The translations under genes were made by a program, and so were the position numbers. Positions 36,345-48,455 of a stretch of DNA of 64,000 nt are shown here, piece by piece. The notes under the pieces were generated by a model that did no database searches, was not told the origin of the DNA, and was given only the letters and a program-made list of their open reading frames with translations. Source of the DNA: Toxonevra muliebris (Eukaryota; Arthropoda; Insecta; Diptera; Pallopteridae); the NCBI GenBank assembly GCA_963691655.1, contig OY829328.1, positions 33,499,890-33,563,889 of the forward strand, given 5' to 3'. Within the stretch, counting starts at the first letter, position 1, and each line of letters begins with the position of its first letter.

Positions 36345-37680
36345 AAATATTGAAAAATACAAGAATCGCATAAATAAAATTAATTTATTAACAAATTTTT
36401 ATCACACTACATCCAAATGTTGTCATCTTTGCCAAAGTTGTATTATTCTTCTTTCCTGAATATTTTGTTTTGCGCGTTTTTTAAAATGTTGGAGAAATAA
36501 AACAGTAATGAATTTTTCGAAACCTTTGAGCAAATTTCATTTCGTTATAAATTATTTTCATTACAATTAATTGGAATTCCAATGAAATTCATTTGCACAA
36601 TTTCACTTTTTCACTAATTAAAAAAATATTTAAGTAACAACAAATAAAATTGCAATTACAGTATGAAATTAATTTCTCCTTGAATTTTTTTATTAATTTA
36701 TAGATAATATCATCCATTCTAACTATTGATTTATCAAATTGGTTCGCCAGAATTTATATTAATTAATTAATTCTTGCATAAACGGAAGTGCAAAATATGC
36801 GTGATATTGCATTACAACTCATAGTTTTTGTATCTGTTTGTTTTTAACAAAACTGGATTTACCTCAGCGACGATATTTTAAATTTTTGCTCTGGAATATT
36901 TAGGATAAAGCTACCAAAAAAATTTCAACGAAGAACGATTAGAATTAGGTTAGTGGAATCTTTGACTTTATGAAATCGGAGCCAAAAATTCTTGATTGCA
37001 GAAATCCACTTCTAAATACAGCTCATTGAAGACAGTGACATTGTAAGTAGTTTAGCAGCAAGTTTTTCTTGCAATAATTTAATACAAACTACACCGCCAA
37101 TATTAGAGTTCATAACACAGCGCCACAACAAAATAAAAGTATCGTGAGCAAACGACTAGGCCCATCCTATCTTTTGGTTTTCAACCTGCTGATTACGAAT
37201 CCGAAGTCCGTTTTATTGAATTGCTTCTAGTTTTCACATAACCTCAAAATTTTCGAATTATTAAACAATTTCTTGTTTTTTTCAAATAACGTAATTTTTC
37301 CAATTAAAATTAGTCAAAAAGTATAGTGTACACTGGCAAGCTGTAACTAAACGGTCAGATGACTAAATTGACTCACTTGCACAATAATAAAGCAGGTATG
37401 GGTGAGCTAAGCCCCAAACTCTCCAACAAGCTAATATATTTTGGCAGGATCCAGGTACATAAAGTGGCAGCAGTAATAACTGAGCACTGCCTTATAAGCA
37501 CATATGCCAATAGATTCAAAATACCTTTATAGAAGCTATAAAGATGAATAAAAAGAGGAATCCATCCATCATTACATTTACTTCTGCGTAGCCTAGGATA
37601 GGCTGTAGCAGAAAAACATCCTGGGTCAATACTTTCCACATGATATGTCCGACTTGATGTCAGTTGATTTAGGGGACTTA
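36345..37680. other. No gene recognised
   Basis: AT-rich intergenic DNA between gene 1 and the LINE fragment; AATTGG/CCAATT-rich around 36560-36600. Confidence 0.45.
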
Positions 37681-37687
37681 CTTAAAT

Positions 37688-37792
37688 ATATCTGTGGCAA
37701 TAAGGAATAACAGCTAAACTCAAAAGTCGACTAAAAACCTGTTGCGTATTCGACTTTTGAGTTTAGCTGTTATTCGTTATTGCCACAGATAT
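37688..37792. repeat. 43-bp near-perfect hairpin
   Basis: 37688-37730 and 37750-37792 are inverted copies with a single mismatch, separated by 19 bases. The arm contains TGTGGCAATAA and AACAGCTAAACTCAAAAG. It ends about 25 bp before the LINE fragment. Confidence 0.92.
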
Positions 37793-37817
37793 AACAAAGT
37801 CCAAATAGTTTGCATAA

Positions 37818-38384
37818 TCTGTTATTTGTGACTTGGTCGTCTTATTTGACTCAAAGTTTACTTTTGTTAATCATAGAAAGCTTATAGTACCAAAAGTGCA
37901 CAAGCTCTTGGCTTTTGTTCGACGCTATGTAAAGGATCTCAAAGATCCTTATACGCGTAAAACGTTATACACTAGTCTCGTACGTTCCAACATTGAGTAT
38001 GCCTCTTTCATCTGGAACCCTTGTTATAATATTCATTTAAATCGTCTTGAAAGAGTTCAACGTAGGTTTCTTCGTTATGCTCTTCAACCTTTGCGCTTTT
38101 GTGACCCCTTTCACTCCTATAATGCTCGTTGTTTGCTCATCAATCTTAAATCGCTTGAGAATAGAAGGATCATTCACTCATTGATGTTCATCTATGACTT
38201 AGTTGTTCAAAATATAGATTGCGCTTTTTTGTTAAGCCGAGTCAGCTTAAATGCTCCTTCCGAACTCACTCGTTACATTACACCATTCTATGTTGCCATG
38301 GCAAAAACTAATTACTTGTCAAATGCTCTAATCACAAGGACTCTTTTGGAATTTAAGGCCACCTTCTGGTCAAGATTTTTCTAA
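37818..38384 (+). pseudogene. Non-LTR retrotransposon ORF2, C-terminal fragment
   Basis: An open frame of about 188 codons starts mid-protein, with no ATG, and ends in a proper stop. It shows the region after the reverse-transcriptase catalytic centre of jockey/CR1-type elements: DLVVLFDSKFTFVNH, then a DPYTRKTLYTSLVRSNIEYA block, LERVQRRFLRYAL and LLINLKSLENRR. Fingers, palm and endonuclease are absent, so this is a 5'-truncated copy, which is usual for LINE insertions. No poly(A) tail or target duplication was identified. Confidence 0.85.
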
Positions 38385-38640
38385 AAATTTAAGTGTTTTT
38401 ATATATTTCAAAAGTATAGGCTTTTAAAAGTATACTGTAAAATTTTCGTATCAATATTTTCAGTATTTCGACATCTGCAGCCTATTTAGCAAATGAGTAC
38501 AGAAGCAGGTAAAAGGGCCGACTGAAGTTTAAACTCATTTATCTCGAAACTATATTTTTCAGCACGGTGGGACACAAAAAACAAAAACTACTAGACCGAT
38601 TCGTCTTACATTTTACTATGTTATTCAGAAAACCAGTGCT

Positions 38641-39030
38641 TATCGCAGGAACTAAAAAAAAAATGGTCTGTTTTCGTAAAGTAAATTCCAACAACTCACC
38701 ATTTTGTCAAATTTTTATCAAACAACAACATAAGTATATAGAACGGTAGTGGTAGTTTCTTTCAATATCTCTATTCAGTGAAAATATCTGGAATCAAGTC
38801 CGTAATTCTGGGTTATGATTTCAAATATTAGTAGCTTATATAGGATATTGAAAGATTTAGAACTATCACTAAGATCACTGATGAGGAATCGTGGCGAATT
38901 CCGAAACGGCCGTCTGATTTGCCCGTCTCTATATACATTGTTGATGTGATGACTACATTTGTTCATAATAATCTGTTTATATATAACTTAAAATTTTTTT
39001 TCTTGTTTTTTCATTTTAGTTCCTGCGATA
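38641..39030. mobile_element. 390-bp inverted-repeat unit holding half of the foldback element
   Basis: TATCGCAGGAACTAAAA at 38641 is mirrored by TTTTAGTTCCTGCGATA ending at 39030. Between them, 38725-38995 repeats 21925-22190, the centre and right arm of the foldback family. A second transposon has either captured or been invaded by the foldback sequence. Confidence 0.7.
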
Positions 39031-40700
39031 CCAATTGTAACCTCTTTTTTTTTTTTTTTTTTTTGATCAGTGGAAAATCCAAAATCTATCCCACCAGCAA
39101 GATCCGCTATTAACAAATCGTTTTGGAGTGAAATCGTGCTCTACGAGTGCCGTGTTGTACGTGGGAAACCTGTACATATAATACTTTAACTGACAGACGT
39201 AAATAAAGATTATAAATTTCCACGATAAGACAATTTTTTCAACTCCTGCCTTGTTTTTTCGTGCAATTTTTCGACGACATTTGTCAAAGGTGAACTTGAT
39301 TCTACTCGACATGGGCTCACTAAAAGTTAATTTACCTGTTCAAATATATCTCGGTTTGAAAATTTTTTGTATTATAAATAAACTAAATTACCTACAATTC
39401 AACGCACTTTAATTTTTAAAAAATCACCGCTATCTTCAAAACCCTAACGGGTGAATTTGAAAATTAGTAAAAAAAAAGTGCCAAATGGCCACTTTAGGCG
39501 CTACGGGTGGCTTTCGGTTTAGTAGTATCAAAAAACTGGGTACGCCATTCGCTTTAGCGGCGTTTTTTACATAGTTATGTAAATCTCCTATATGCAAGTT
39601 GAATGCTTTTTCCATAAAAAATCCCAAACCTATTGTAAAACTTCTTTTAAAATTACGGTTTTCGGAGTAGCGCATCCAGTTTTCGCAAATTTAACTTTTT
39701 TTTTTCATTTTAATTGGTTTTTAGCACCCTATTTTCATATTCTGCTGTCACAATGAAGATCTGAAATACTTTAGCAAAATGTATGGAGCAAATAAGCCAT
39801 CTACTGTATATATGTATATATCTATAGTCAGTTAGGACTTGTATCCATTTGACTTAATAACAAATGAAATGAAAAAGCGAGTGAATGGAAAACACTCGTG
39901 GTATTACAACGAGCCGTTTTTAGCCTAAGTGTGTCCTTATGTTTAACCACTTCACGTAATCTAATATAAATATCACTCTTTCGTAAATCTTATAAAATTG
40001 ACCGTACTACATACATATATATTTGCACAATTCAAAAATATGATGTTGATATGTATATATTTATATGTATATATAAGTTAAAATAATATTCAATTCGCTA
40101 TAAGGCGTTGCAGAAATATCCATTCAATTGAAACGAACGAGTCAGATGTTATCGGAAATAGTGTTAACGGGATGGCATGAATCCTAACTTTCTTTATGTT
40201 GAATTCAATGCATTTCACGTGCAAAAAATTCACAAAAAAGGTAAACTTATTATTTACAACTTAACAATTTTTTATTATTCCGCTTTTCTTTTAATCTTCA
40301 TATTATACAATGCTGGTATATATTGTTAAAAAAAAAAAATATTTAATGACGTCGTAAAGAATATTTCTATTTTTCAATGGTTCAACATTGAAGTACATAT
40401 TGACTTATCTGTGCCAAAATTTCGATGACGACCACTTAATTAAAACCGAATCATAAAAAATAATTTGTTTGATAAACGCAACACATACACACAAAAATTC
40501 AAACCAAAATTATATTAAAATATAATCAATAAAAAACTAAACGATTAAAAAATATGAAATTTGATATAAATATGTCAATGCGGACAATATCGAACGGTAG
40601 TCATAGTAAAGAATTCGTTGTAGAAACACGAGAACGAAGAAAAGTGAAAGAAAACGAAAAAAAAAACAAGCGAAAGTTGTTTATATACATAAAAAAATTT
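39031..40700. other. No gene recognised; upstream region of gene 2
   Basis: AT-rich. Candidate promoter pieces for gene 2 are TATAAGG at 40099 and TATAAATA at 40565, but neither has a well-placed initiator, so I do not call a promoter. A 5' UTR intron is possible. Confidence 0.4.
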
Positions 40701-40734
40701 GTACCAAAAATAATAGTAAACCCAAAATTGCAAA

Positions 40735-41686
40735 ATGTTTTTAAAATTTGTGCTACCCATTTTCTTGTTGAGCTATAGTGCCAGTGCAGCGCATCACTAT
40801 GGTCTAGATATTGAGTCAATCGTAGGTCAGCAACGTGAAATGTTGCATGTTATGAAGAGCCATTTGACACGTACGCAATCTGCCAGCGATTCTACCGGTC
40901 CAAATCGCATCAACGACGTCGATGTAAACAAGTGTTTCAATAGTTATACAAGCCAACAGGATGCTGTGGTCACCAAGTACAATACAAACTACAATGGCTG
41001 CCTTTCAACAGCAGATGCTGCAAAGGCAGCAATATCAAAAGAGAGCTCTGAACAACGTACGGATATTGTGGAACGGGGTAATGCCGTGTGTTCCGCACTT
41101 TCCAATTGCGAATCCATCGATGATGGCTTGCAATTCTTCCAGTGCTATAATACTGCAGTAAGTATATATATACACACAATAATAGCTAAATATGTATATA
41201 CTCTAATATGTACTATAATTAATTTTCCTCTGTATATTTCAGTCAGGCGAAAACTATCAATCAGTCTATAAAATCTATACTGATTCCGATTCTATTGTTG
41301 AAAAAATGAAAATTCAATATCAAGCAATTGATAATGATCTTAACATTTGCACCACCGATGCTCGTAACAATTATGTTAGTGGTATGGCATCATGCAATAC
41401 AGATTTGAATAATTGTTTGAATGGTGCGCCACCAGCATCCACTGATGCTCCAATTACAAAACCTGTGGAAACAACCGTTACCGAGCCGAATGTGCCTAGT
41501 ACTACACAATCAACCACAGACGTACAGCCAACTGAACAGCCAACTGAACAGCCAACTGAACAGCCAACTGAACAGCCAACTGAACAGCCAACTGAACAGC
41601 CAACCGAAGCGTCACCCGAGGAAGATTTGTGGAAATATCGTCCAATGTCACGAATGAACATGTGGAATGTTTTGAGACGCTTGTAA
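40735..41686 (+). CDS. Gene 2: secreted TsetseEP/DUF725 protein with PTEQ repeats
   Basis: Two exons, 40735-41157 and 41243-41686, joined by an 85-bp phase-0 intron (GTAAGT...TTTCAG); 288 residues. Residues 1-18 are a signal peptide. The domain has the family cysteine order (KCFNSY, GCLSTA, VCSALSNC, FFQCYNTA, ICTTDA, NCLNG) plus one extra cysteine (SCNTD, exon 2). It is the most divergent of the complete members. Residues 237-264 are six PTEQ units plus a seventh ending in Ala. The tail SPEEDLWKY matches the start of gene 1's tail. It faces gene 3 tail to tail, 565 bp away. Secretion is supported by the signal peptide; function is unknown beyond the family. Confidence 0.92.
41528..41611 (+). 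repeat. 12-bp coding repeat (CCAACTGAACAG, PTEQ)
   Basis: Six identical CCAACTGAACAG units and one variant, CCAACCGAAGCG. Perfect identity suggests recent expansion. Confidence 0.95.
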
Positions 41687-41764
41687 AAATAGTGGAAAAA
41701 ATGAGAAAAATTTGGTTGTATATTTGAAAAGAAAAAAATCTTATATCGTATATCTTCAATACCT

Positions 41765-41990
41765 CGATGAATCAGAATTCTAATTAAAGAATGAACTGAT
41801 TAATTGATAATGGGTTACTTGATTGGTTAAGTTTTGTGATTAAGTAGAACCTGATTAGTTGATTAACCTAAATTTTGAGTAATCGATTAATCTGAATCCG
41901 AATTTATTGAATAATCAGGTACCTGATTAATCGATTACTATGAGTCCCGATTTATCCATTGACTGAATAATCAAAAACCAAATAAATCAG
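41765..41990. repeat. Degenerate TGATTAATCGATTA-type repeats
   Basis: Loose reiterations of TGATTAAT, ATCGATTA and related words. Similar words recur at 42950-43015 next to gene 3. Confidence 0.5.
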
Positions 41991-42088
41991 AAATTATCAG
42001 AAATATTTTTCTTTAAATATATACAACCAAAATTTTTCTAATTAATAATAAAAAAAGATGAATTTAAATATATTTATAAAATTATGTA

Positions 42089-42094
42089 TTTATT
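42089..42094 (-). terminator. Possible poly(A) signal of gene 3
   Basis: AATAAA on the - strand, about 160 bases after the stop; no closer canonical signal was seen. Confidence 0.3.
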
Positions 42095-42251
42095 TAGGAA
42101 TAAAGTAACAACATGAAGAAACCATATTTCCTTTAGATTCACCGTAGTATATAAATCAACGTTAGTTGATACTGTTGAAGTAATTATAGAATAGTGCAAT
42201 AAATAGAATAGTTCCATTTAATTATGCTGAAATCATATCAAATTCCCATTC

Positions 42252-43459
42252 CTATCCTACCGTTGTAGCTGGTTCTTTTGTTGGCACTGGTGTTTTACCT
42301 TGCAGGCAACTTTGTAATTCCTCATATGTGGTTGCTGTATTCTCAACATAGGAACGTTCTGCTGCACTGCTACAACGAGTCTCATCATTATCGATTAAAC
42401 GATATTTTTCACGTACTTCAGATAAAATTTCATTGGAATTTGCAGAGATGCCGTACATTGTTTTGGAGTTGTCAGAACCCTGCGGGAATATAGTTACAAT
42501 TGATAGTTTTTTTTTTAGTGAACGAGCTACTCGATTCGTCTTAAAATTAATGAATCTTTTGAGTGGTGAAAAGATAAATAAAATTGTTAGTACAGGCTTA
42601 CGATGTTTTAGATGAATTAAAATAAGCAGTTGGTTCCTAAGTAAATATATTTATAGGTTAAAATTTATCGAATTACTGATGATTTTAAGGATCGGATTCA
42701 AAATTTAATTGGTATTGCCAGCGAAACGAAGCTGGCAAAACAAAACTGATAAAAGTTTTTTAGATTTTATAGGTAAAATATGTTGAAATCTTTCGCACTT
42801 TTGGGTTAAGATTTCTCAAAGGTGGCAAAAGAATTCTGCAAGCCAATTCTGATACAGCAAATGAATATACATAAGAAACCTTTGCATGCTTTCAATAATT
42901 TAAAAAAAAAATTATTTCAGAAGGCCTATGAAATTAATTCAGAAATGAAGTAATCAAGTTATTGATTAGATTTTGCGATTTTGAAAATTCCATTAATCGC
43001 ATTAATTAATCAATTCAATTTTTCTCCAAAATATTTTTGTTTTTTTTTAATCCCATTTTTAATGCTTACCGTTTTCACATAACATTCAAAGTAATCGATT
43101 GAGTTCGCGTGTTCGGCACACTCATGAAATGTTTCACATGCCGTTGCCACTGATGTTTCAATGATCTTACGTTCAGGCTGTGTACTAGCATCAATGCCAC
43201 TCCTAGCTGTTGCAGCTTTATTCGTGCAAGCGGCATAATCGATCTCATATTTTTCAGTGATAGCATTCAATTGTGGAACATAGTAATCAAAGCATTCCAG
43301 CGAAAGTTTTGGATTATCTTGGCTGAGTGCACGTGAACTTAGCATAAATTGCATAAGACTATGATCGGCTGCTACTGGCACATTAGTTGCTATTGCTAAT
43401 TGATTACCACAACAACAAACAATGGCCGCCAGGAAGATGAGATTCGTGGTTGAATGCAT
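42252..43459 (-). CDS. Gene 3: secreted TsetseEP/DUF725 protein, short tail
   Basis: Two exons on the - strand, 43459-43070 and 42479-42252, joined by a 590-bp phase-0 intron (GTAAGC...CCGCAG); 205 residues. The ATG at 43459 is chosen because it starts a clean signal peptide (MHSTTNLIFLAAIVCCC); an upstream in-frame extension has no such signal. It is closest to gene 1 (SLMQFMLSSRALSQDNP, CFDYYVPQLN, ERSYVENTATTYEELQSCL). After PVPTKEPATT the frame stops at once, where gene 1 enters its repeats, so the tail was lost or never expanded. The intron is the longest of the complete genes. It shares its promoter type with gene 1. Confidence 0.9.
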
Positions 43460-43507
43460 GTTAATATAAATACTTAATTTTATTCGTTCGTGTTGGTAGT
43501 TGTTGGA

Positions 43508-43546
43508 GAACTGTTCTGTATAAATGTTAACCACGAAGTTTTTATA
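43508..43546 (-). promoter_or_regulatory. Core promoter of gene 3 (TATA plus initiator)
   Basis: On the - strand TATAAAAA begins at 43546 and CAGTT places the start A at 43512, 34 bases on. The box context and spacing are those of gene 1. The 5' UTR would be 53 nt. Confidence 0.65.
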
Positions 43547-43860
43547 GTACAAAAACACTTGAATGCTTTTAATCAAAAGATTTAAATACTTAATGCCATC
43601 CAATAAAAATTAACATGTACGATACAATTTAAGTGACTTATTATTTAAATTTGTTTTGAGCTTTTAAGCTGTTTATAATGACAGTTATCACAATAATATT
43701 CTTATCAAATGCAAAAGATTCTACTTTTCTTTGAAATTATTTAATTTAATATATATGTACATATGTACAAAACGTTGTCATGCAACAATGTGTAAGCAAA
43801 ACATTTGTAGTTGGGGAGCGTGGAAGTGTGTAGCGGCGGTTAATTTTTTCATACCTTTGT

Positions 43861-44386
43861 GGCTGTTCAGACAAGAGCAAGCATGAAAAGCCTCGGCAGG
43901 CATGTCGTGTTCACATGAGTGCAACCATGACGGACTTTTCTAATCTTTTCTAAAAGGAACGGTGGAATTGAAATTTTGTCACTTTTTCTTGTGCTCATTA
44001 AGATAGGTTCTTTTGTTCGCAAAAAAAAAGCAAAAGAAATATCAATTATGTTCCTTAAATATGAACTAAAAAATAAATAAAAAATAGAAGCAACAATCTC
44101 TTAAGAAATTAAAAAAAGATTATAAAAAAAATAGCAAGAAAATGAAGACTGTGTGTGCTGTAGATGCGCATTGTTTGTTTGCGTTCATGTTGCCTCTTCA
44201 ACTTCAAAAGAATTATGAGGGAAAGTGGCAAAATCGGAACAATATGAACATGGAACATTCATCAATGCGCTGATTTTTATTTTATTTTTGGATTTTTGGT
44301 GCAACTCTGCTATCTCTTTCTCTCTACCTATTTCTTCTACCTTTCTCTTTCAGACATGTTTCATGCCTGCACTCGTCTGAACAGCC
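43861..44386. mobile_element. Inverted-repeat element (about 526 bp)
   Basis: GGCTGTTCAGACAAGAGCA at 43861 is mirrored by TGCACTCGTCTGAACAGCC ending at 44386. The inner GCATGAAA/TTTCATGC extends the arms to about 28 bp with four mismatches. No coding frame and no clear target duplication. Confidence 0.65.
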
Positions 44387-44389
44387 GAT

Positions 44390-45970
44390 TTAAAATGTTT
44401 TTTAGATTCATGACCAATGATCAAATCTTATGAGATTTTTTTAATATTAAACGTAACTATCGATTTTTATTTCAACAACTACAGTACGTACTTACGTACT
44501 GAAACTTCTACGAATTTTATAGGGGGTAGAGTCCATTTTTTTTGCCATACTTTCTTCGACAAAGTTGATCACAATCAAATAAAGAATTTTTCTGTCAGAG
44601 TACTTTTCAAACCAAAAAAATTGTTACGCCCTAAGTTTTAAAAAAGCCTGTAATTTTTTGTTGTTTAAGGCTCTTCTCGTGTATCTTGTCCACCGCAAAA
44701 AACACAAAAAACTCCATTAAAAAAAATGGAAGGTAAATGTAAATGTAGCCGTACTTCCCGATTGATTTTTGATAGTTCCATGCTTTGCATTACGAATTAC
44801 GGAATACGGAGGTTGTGAACAATCTATTACGATTTATAAAAGGTTAAACAGACTTTGTACTAAAAAACAAACAAAAAAATACGAATTAGCGAGGGGACCA
44901 AAATGTATGAATTTTTGCGAATTGAAACGGTTTTTTTAAAAGACCAACAGTTTATTGCAAATAACTACTAACATACCGCTTTCACAAACAAAATTTGAAT
45001 GTTTTCTTTGCTATGGTCCCTCAGGTATTCCGTTTCAAACATTTCCTTTGTATGTGAGGTGTCACGCATATTTTCTCTAACCCATTCACTTCTTTCTTCC
45101 AAAACCAAAGTTTTTGTGCCAGTTATCAATACTATACCACAAAATAGTTTAAAAAACACACGCTGCTCAAAATCAGGGTTGCTTAGAAGATGCCATACCC
45201 ATTAATTCTATTAATTCTATACCCAACCGAATTCTATTGACAAATCATATATTCATTACAAACCTTAGTACCGCACCATAAATATTTCCTGAGATATCCA
45301 ATAATGAAAAATCAAGTTTTGTGAAAAGTACCTCACCTCTTTTTGTCAAACCAACGTTTTGTCGTTTCAACGATTCATTTGTGTTGGCCACGCCCATCCA
45401 CATTCTTTCCGCCGGACGCCATTGACAAATAATGTTTTCATATTAAATCTTAGAGCCGTATCACAAAGTTTTCCTGAGATATTACATAATTAAATTTAAG
45501 GTTCTATGGAAGGTGCCATGCCTCCTTTTCTAATCTCACCTTCAATCTCACCAATCTATTGAAAGACTGAAAATCTATAGTTATGATATCCTTTTCTTAA
45601 CCCTTTCTTTTCAACTTTTTTATTTCGGGGTAAACAATTTTTATGTAGTTTCAAACTCTTTTTTCGGAAAGGCTGTAGAGCTCTTGGAATTTTATACATC
45701 ATAATGCCTAAAATGCATTAAAGGAGTAAAAATCCGAAAAAAAATTTGTATGCTTTTAATTTTTTTCATTGAAAAAAAAAAAAACAATTAAATTTTATTT
45801 TGCAATGTAAAATAAATTTTTAGTCTTGAAAATACTTTTAAAGACACACTTGGTCACTGCGTATAAAAAGTGAAAATTTGAAACATTTGTGGAATTTCGG
45901 TTTATTTTTAATAAAATCAAGTTTATAGATTGTTCAGTGACCTATAATAAAATTTAATGGGCAACATATT
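44390..45970. other. No gene recognised
   Basis: AT-rich DNA. Near 45170-45450 are phrases such as CACGCCCATCC that recall other dispersed repeats in the window; boundaries are not visible. Confidence 0.4.
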
Positions 45971-45973
45971 TCT

Positions 45974-46083
45974 TGAACATATTAACCCTATATCATTCTC
46001 CATGATGGATCAAAAACGAAACTTTCATCGAAAAGGGCATAAAAGACAAATAATGGTGGGTGCCAAAGGGTTAATATGTTGGA
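45974..46083. repeat. Short inverted repeat with TTAACCC/GGGTTAA ends
   Basis: AACATATTAACCCT at the left is mirrored by AGGGTTAATATGTT at the right, about 110 bp overall. TTAA at both borders is reminiscent of piggyBac-type MITEs, but the unit is very small. Confidence 0.5.
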
Positions 46084-46504
46084 TGACAATATTCTACGGA
46101 AAATTCTACTATAAATTGCTGAACATACAAACAAGCTCTGATGCAAAACTAAAAAGTTGTTTTGTGGTTTGTTATACTTGGCAAGCTTTAGGCCCATGTA
46201 AAAAACTTATATATAATTATATTTATATAATTTTTTCTCCGAGTTTTACCAGACTCTACTTTCAGAACCTTGCTATTTTTTTGTTTGTTAAACTGTGTTA
46301 TTCACACACAAATCAACATTATCACAATTTCGTTAACATTACAGTTTTGCGTCACTTTTGTATAAATTATTTTTTTCTTTTAGTTATTAGTTTTGTACTA
46401 TATATTAAATTTTTATAATTAAAGAAAAAGTTTATGTACTTGTTCGAAATTTTAAACTAGATTTTGATTTTTTTATATATTATGATTATTTAAAAAAAAT
46501 TGAT

Positions 46505-46640
46505 AAAAAGTTTTTTCAACAACAAATACTTTTAGGCATTCAATCTTTCCGGCTTCATAAAACCCCGCTAGGTTTTTGAGATCAGATTTATGCTTTTTTC
46601 CAATCAAATCAATAAAAAAATTGGGAACTAGAGGGTTAAA
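46505..46640. repeat. Dispersed repeat copy (TTGGGAACTAGAGGGTTAA end)
   Basis: Shares AGGCATTCAA, TTTCCGGCTTCATAAAAC, TGAGATCAGATTT and TTGGGAACTAGAGGGTTAA with 55800-55964. It represents the right part of the nested element described there. Confidence 0.75.
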
Positions 46641-48450
46641 TTCACTCAAATGTAATTTGGACTGTTTTTCAAAATCCAATAATAAAAAATACTGTTCTCT
46701 TAAACTTAAATTTTAAAGAGAAAAAGCAAGCTTGATTTAAAATTTTATTTTTTTTATTTTTAAAATTCTTAAGTTTGAAATGAGAAGTAGTTAAATATGA
46801 AAATTTTTTTTGGAAATTATAATAGCCAAAAACAACGAAACTGTTAAATGTTTTAATTTTTATTCTCTGTACTTTGCTCTTCTCTTTAATACTGTATTTT
46901 CCGCGACCAAGGCAAAGTACCATGATCCAATGGAAAGAGTGAGCTTTATATATTTTTGAGAGTTCTGGCTCAAACTTACTTACTTATATTTTACTTAAAA
47001 TATCTTACACAGAAGTGTTCAGCACGGTATAAAATATATTTAAATGCTCAAGTACTTAGTCGTGACGGCAACCATTTTCCATTTGTACCAACAGATGTCG
47101 CTTTATATACTTCAATATTTGCACTACTGATATCTTATCTAAAATTATATGTGCATATACTTTTGAATCCACTTGGTTCATAACATTTTTATCATTCATA
47201 AATTTTGATAATTTTTATTACTTCGCTTCGTGCTGGTCATATCGGTTACAATGAGTATTTGTGACGTCAACGTTAGCTTGTCATAAATATTTAACTCAAT
47301 TTCACAAGACAATATCGTATAAAGTATTGTAGAAAATTAAACCAAATACATTCTGTCAAATAAATACCAGGAAATGCTATTTAAAAAAAAGGGTCTAAAA
47401 AAGTAAAAATTTGGTTTGACTTGACATTAGAATATCTCGTTATATGAGTTATTTTACCTGATTTATTGTAAGCTACATTTTTTTTATAAAATGTTTCAGT
47501 GGATTTGAAAAAAAGTCCTTAAACATAATTAGAGCTTTCCAAAATTTCCAAATATTCCAAAAACCTTGACCCGATAGCGAAAAACTGACTGCAAATACGT
47601 ACTCACCGCCAAAAATTACAATTAAATCTGTGTAATTTCCACAGCAGCAACAGCAAGATGAATCACTGTAAGATGAAGGGTATGTATATACAATAGGTAT
47701 GTAGAATATCGTGGCTACTTCCTCACAGAGGAAGTACAATTAGCGCTACAGCACTGTTTTGGTACCACAACTTCATTTGGTCAAAAGATGTTGTTTGTTG
47801 TCTAGAGCCGATTCGTGACATTTAGAAATATGAGGAGCTTTCCGATTTTGAGTTTGGAAATCTCGGTTAAGTTGTTTAGAAAGAAAGGGTTTATGGAATA
47901 ATTTTAGTCCGGACCTGGCAACAGCCGGGCAATGACAGAGAAAGTGGGATGAAGGGTAGGTAAATGAAAAAAGTTTGGATAGATTGCTAGCTGCATAAAT
48001 AAGATGGTAGATAGGTAAGTTAAAAGGCAGGTAGGTATATAGATAGTTAGATTGATAAGGTAGTGGGTGTAGAAATATAAAAAGATTTTACTTCGATTTT
48101 CCCAGGTTTATGTGCTTTTATTCCTATTATTTTAAAAGATATTCGTACTTTTTTAAGAATCAAAACTTGTGATTGTGAAATATTTAGTTTAATACAATTT
48201 TTTACATTGCAAAGTAGAAAACTGTATAGTTTTAAAATTTATTTGGTTAATTAATTAGGTATATTATAACTCAATTTTGGGGTTTTTAATATTTTTAATG
48301 TAATCTATAGTAATATTTTATAAATAAATTTTTTTGGGAGCATTTCGTGTCTATTTGGGAAGCAAGAAAAAAATAAATAAATAATCTGTAAACAATAAGA
48401 TATAAATTATAATATGTTTCAGAAAAATATTTTAGAAAAAAATGTATATT
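46640..48450. other. No gene recognised
   Basis: AT-rich DNA with GGTAGGTA/GATAG simple repeats near 47955-48065. No coding region supported. Confidence 0.45.
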
Positions 48451-48455
48451 GTCAG

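Noticed and set aside
40561..40610. TATAAATA at 40565 as gene 2 promoter
   Set aside because: The nearest initiator-like TCATA is 38 bases away and does not match the spacing of the other family promoters.
43460..43603. 48-residue N-terminal extension of gene 3
   Set aside because: It overlaps the predicted TATA box and transcription start, and the signal peptide begins cleanly at the ATG at 43459.
45957..46418. 153-codon open frame on the + strand
   Set aside because: Begins within a short inverted repeat, becomes low-complexity aromatic and AT-driven, and matches no family I know.
46473..46679. 68-codon frame on the - strand containing LIGKKHKSDLKNLAGFYEAG
   Set aside because: The same DNA is a dispersed repeat (55800-55964) in which the frame is broken, so it is not conserved as protein.
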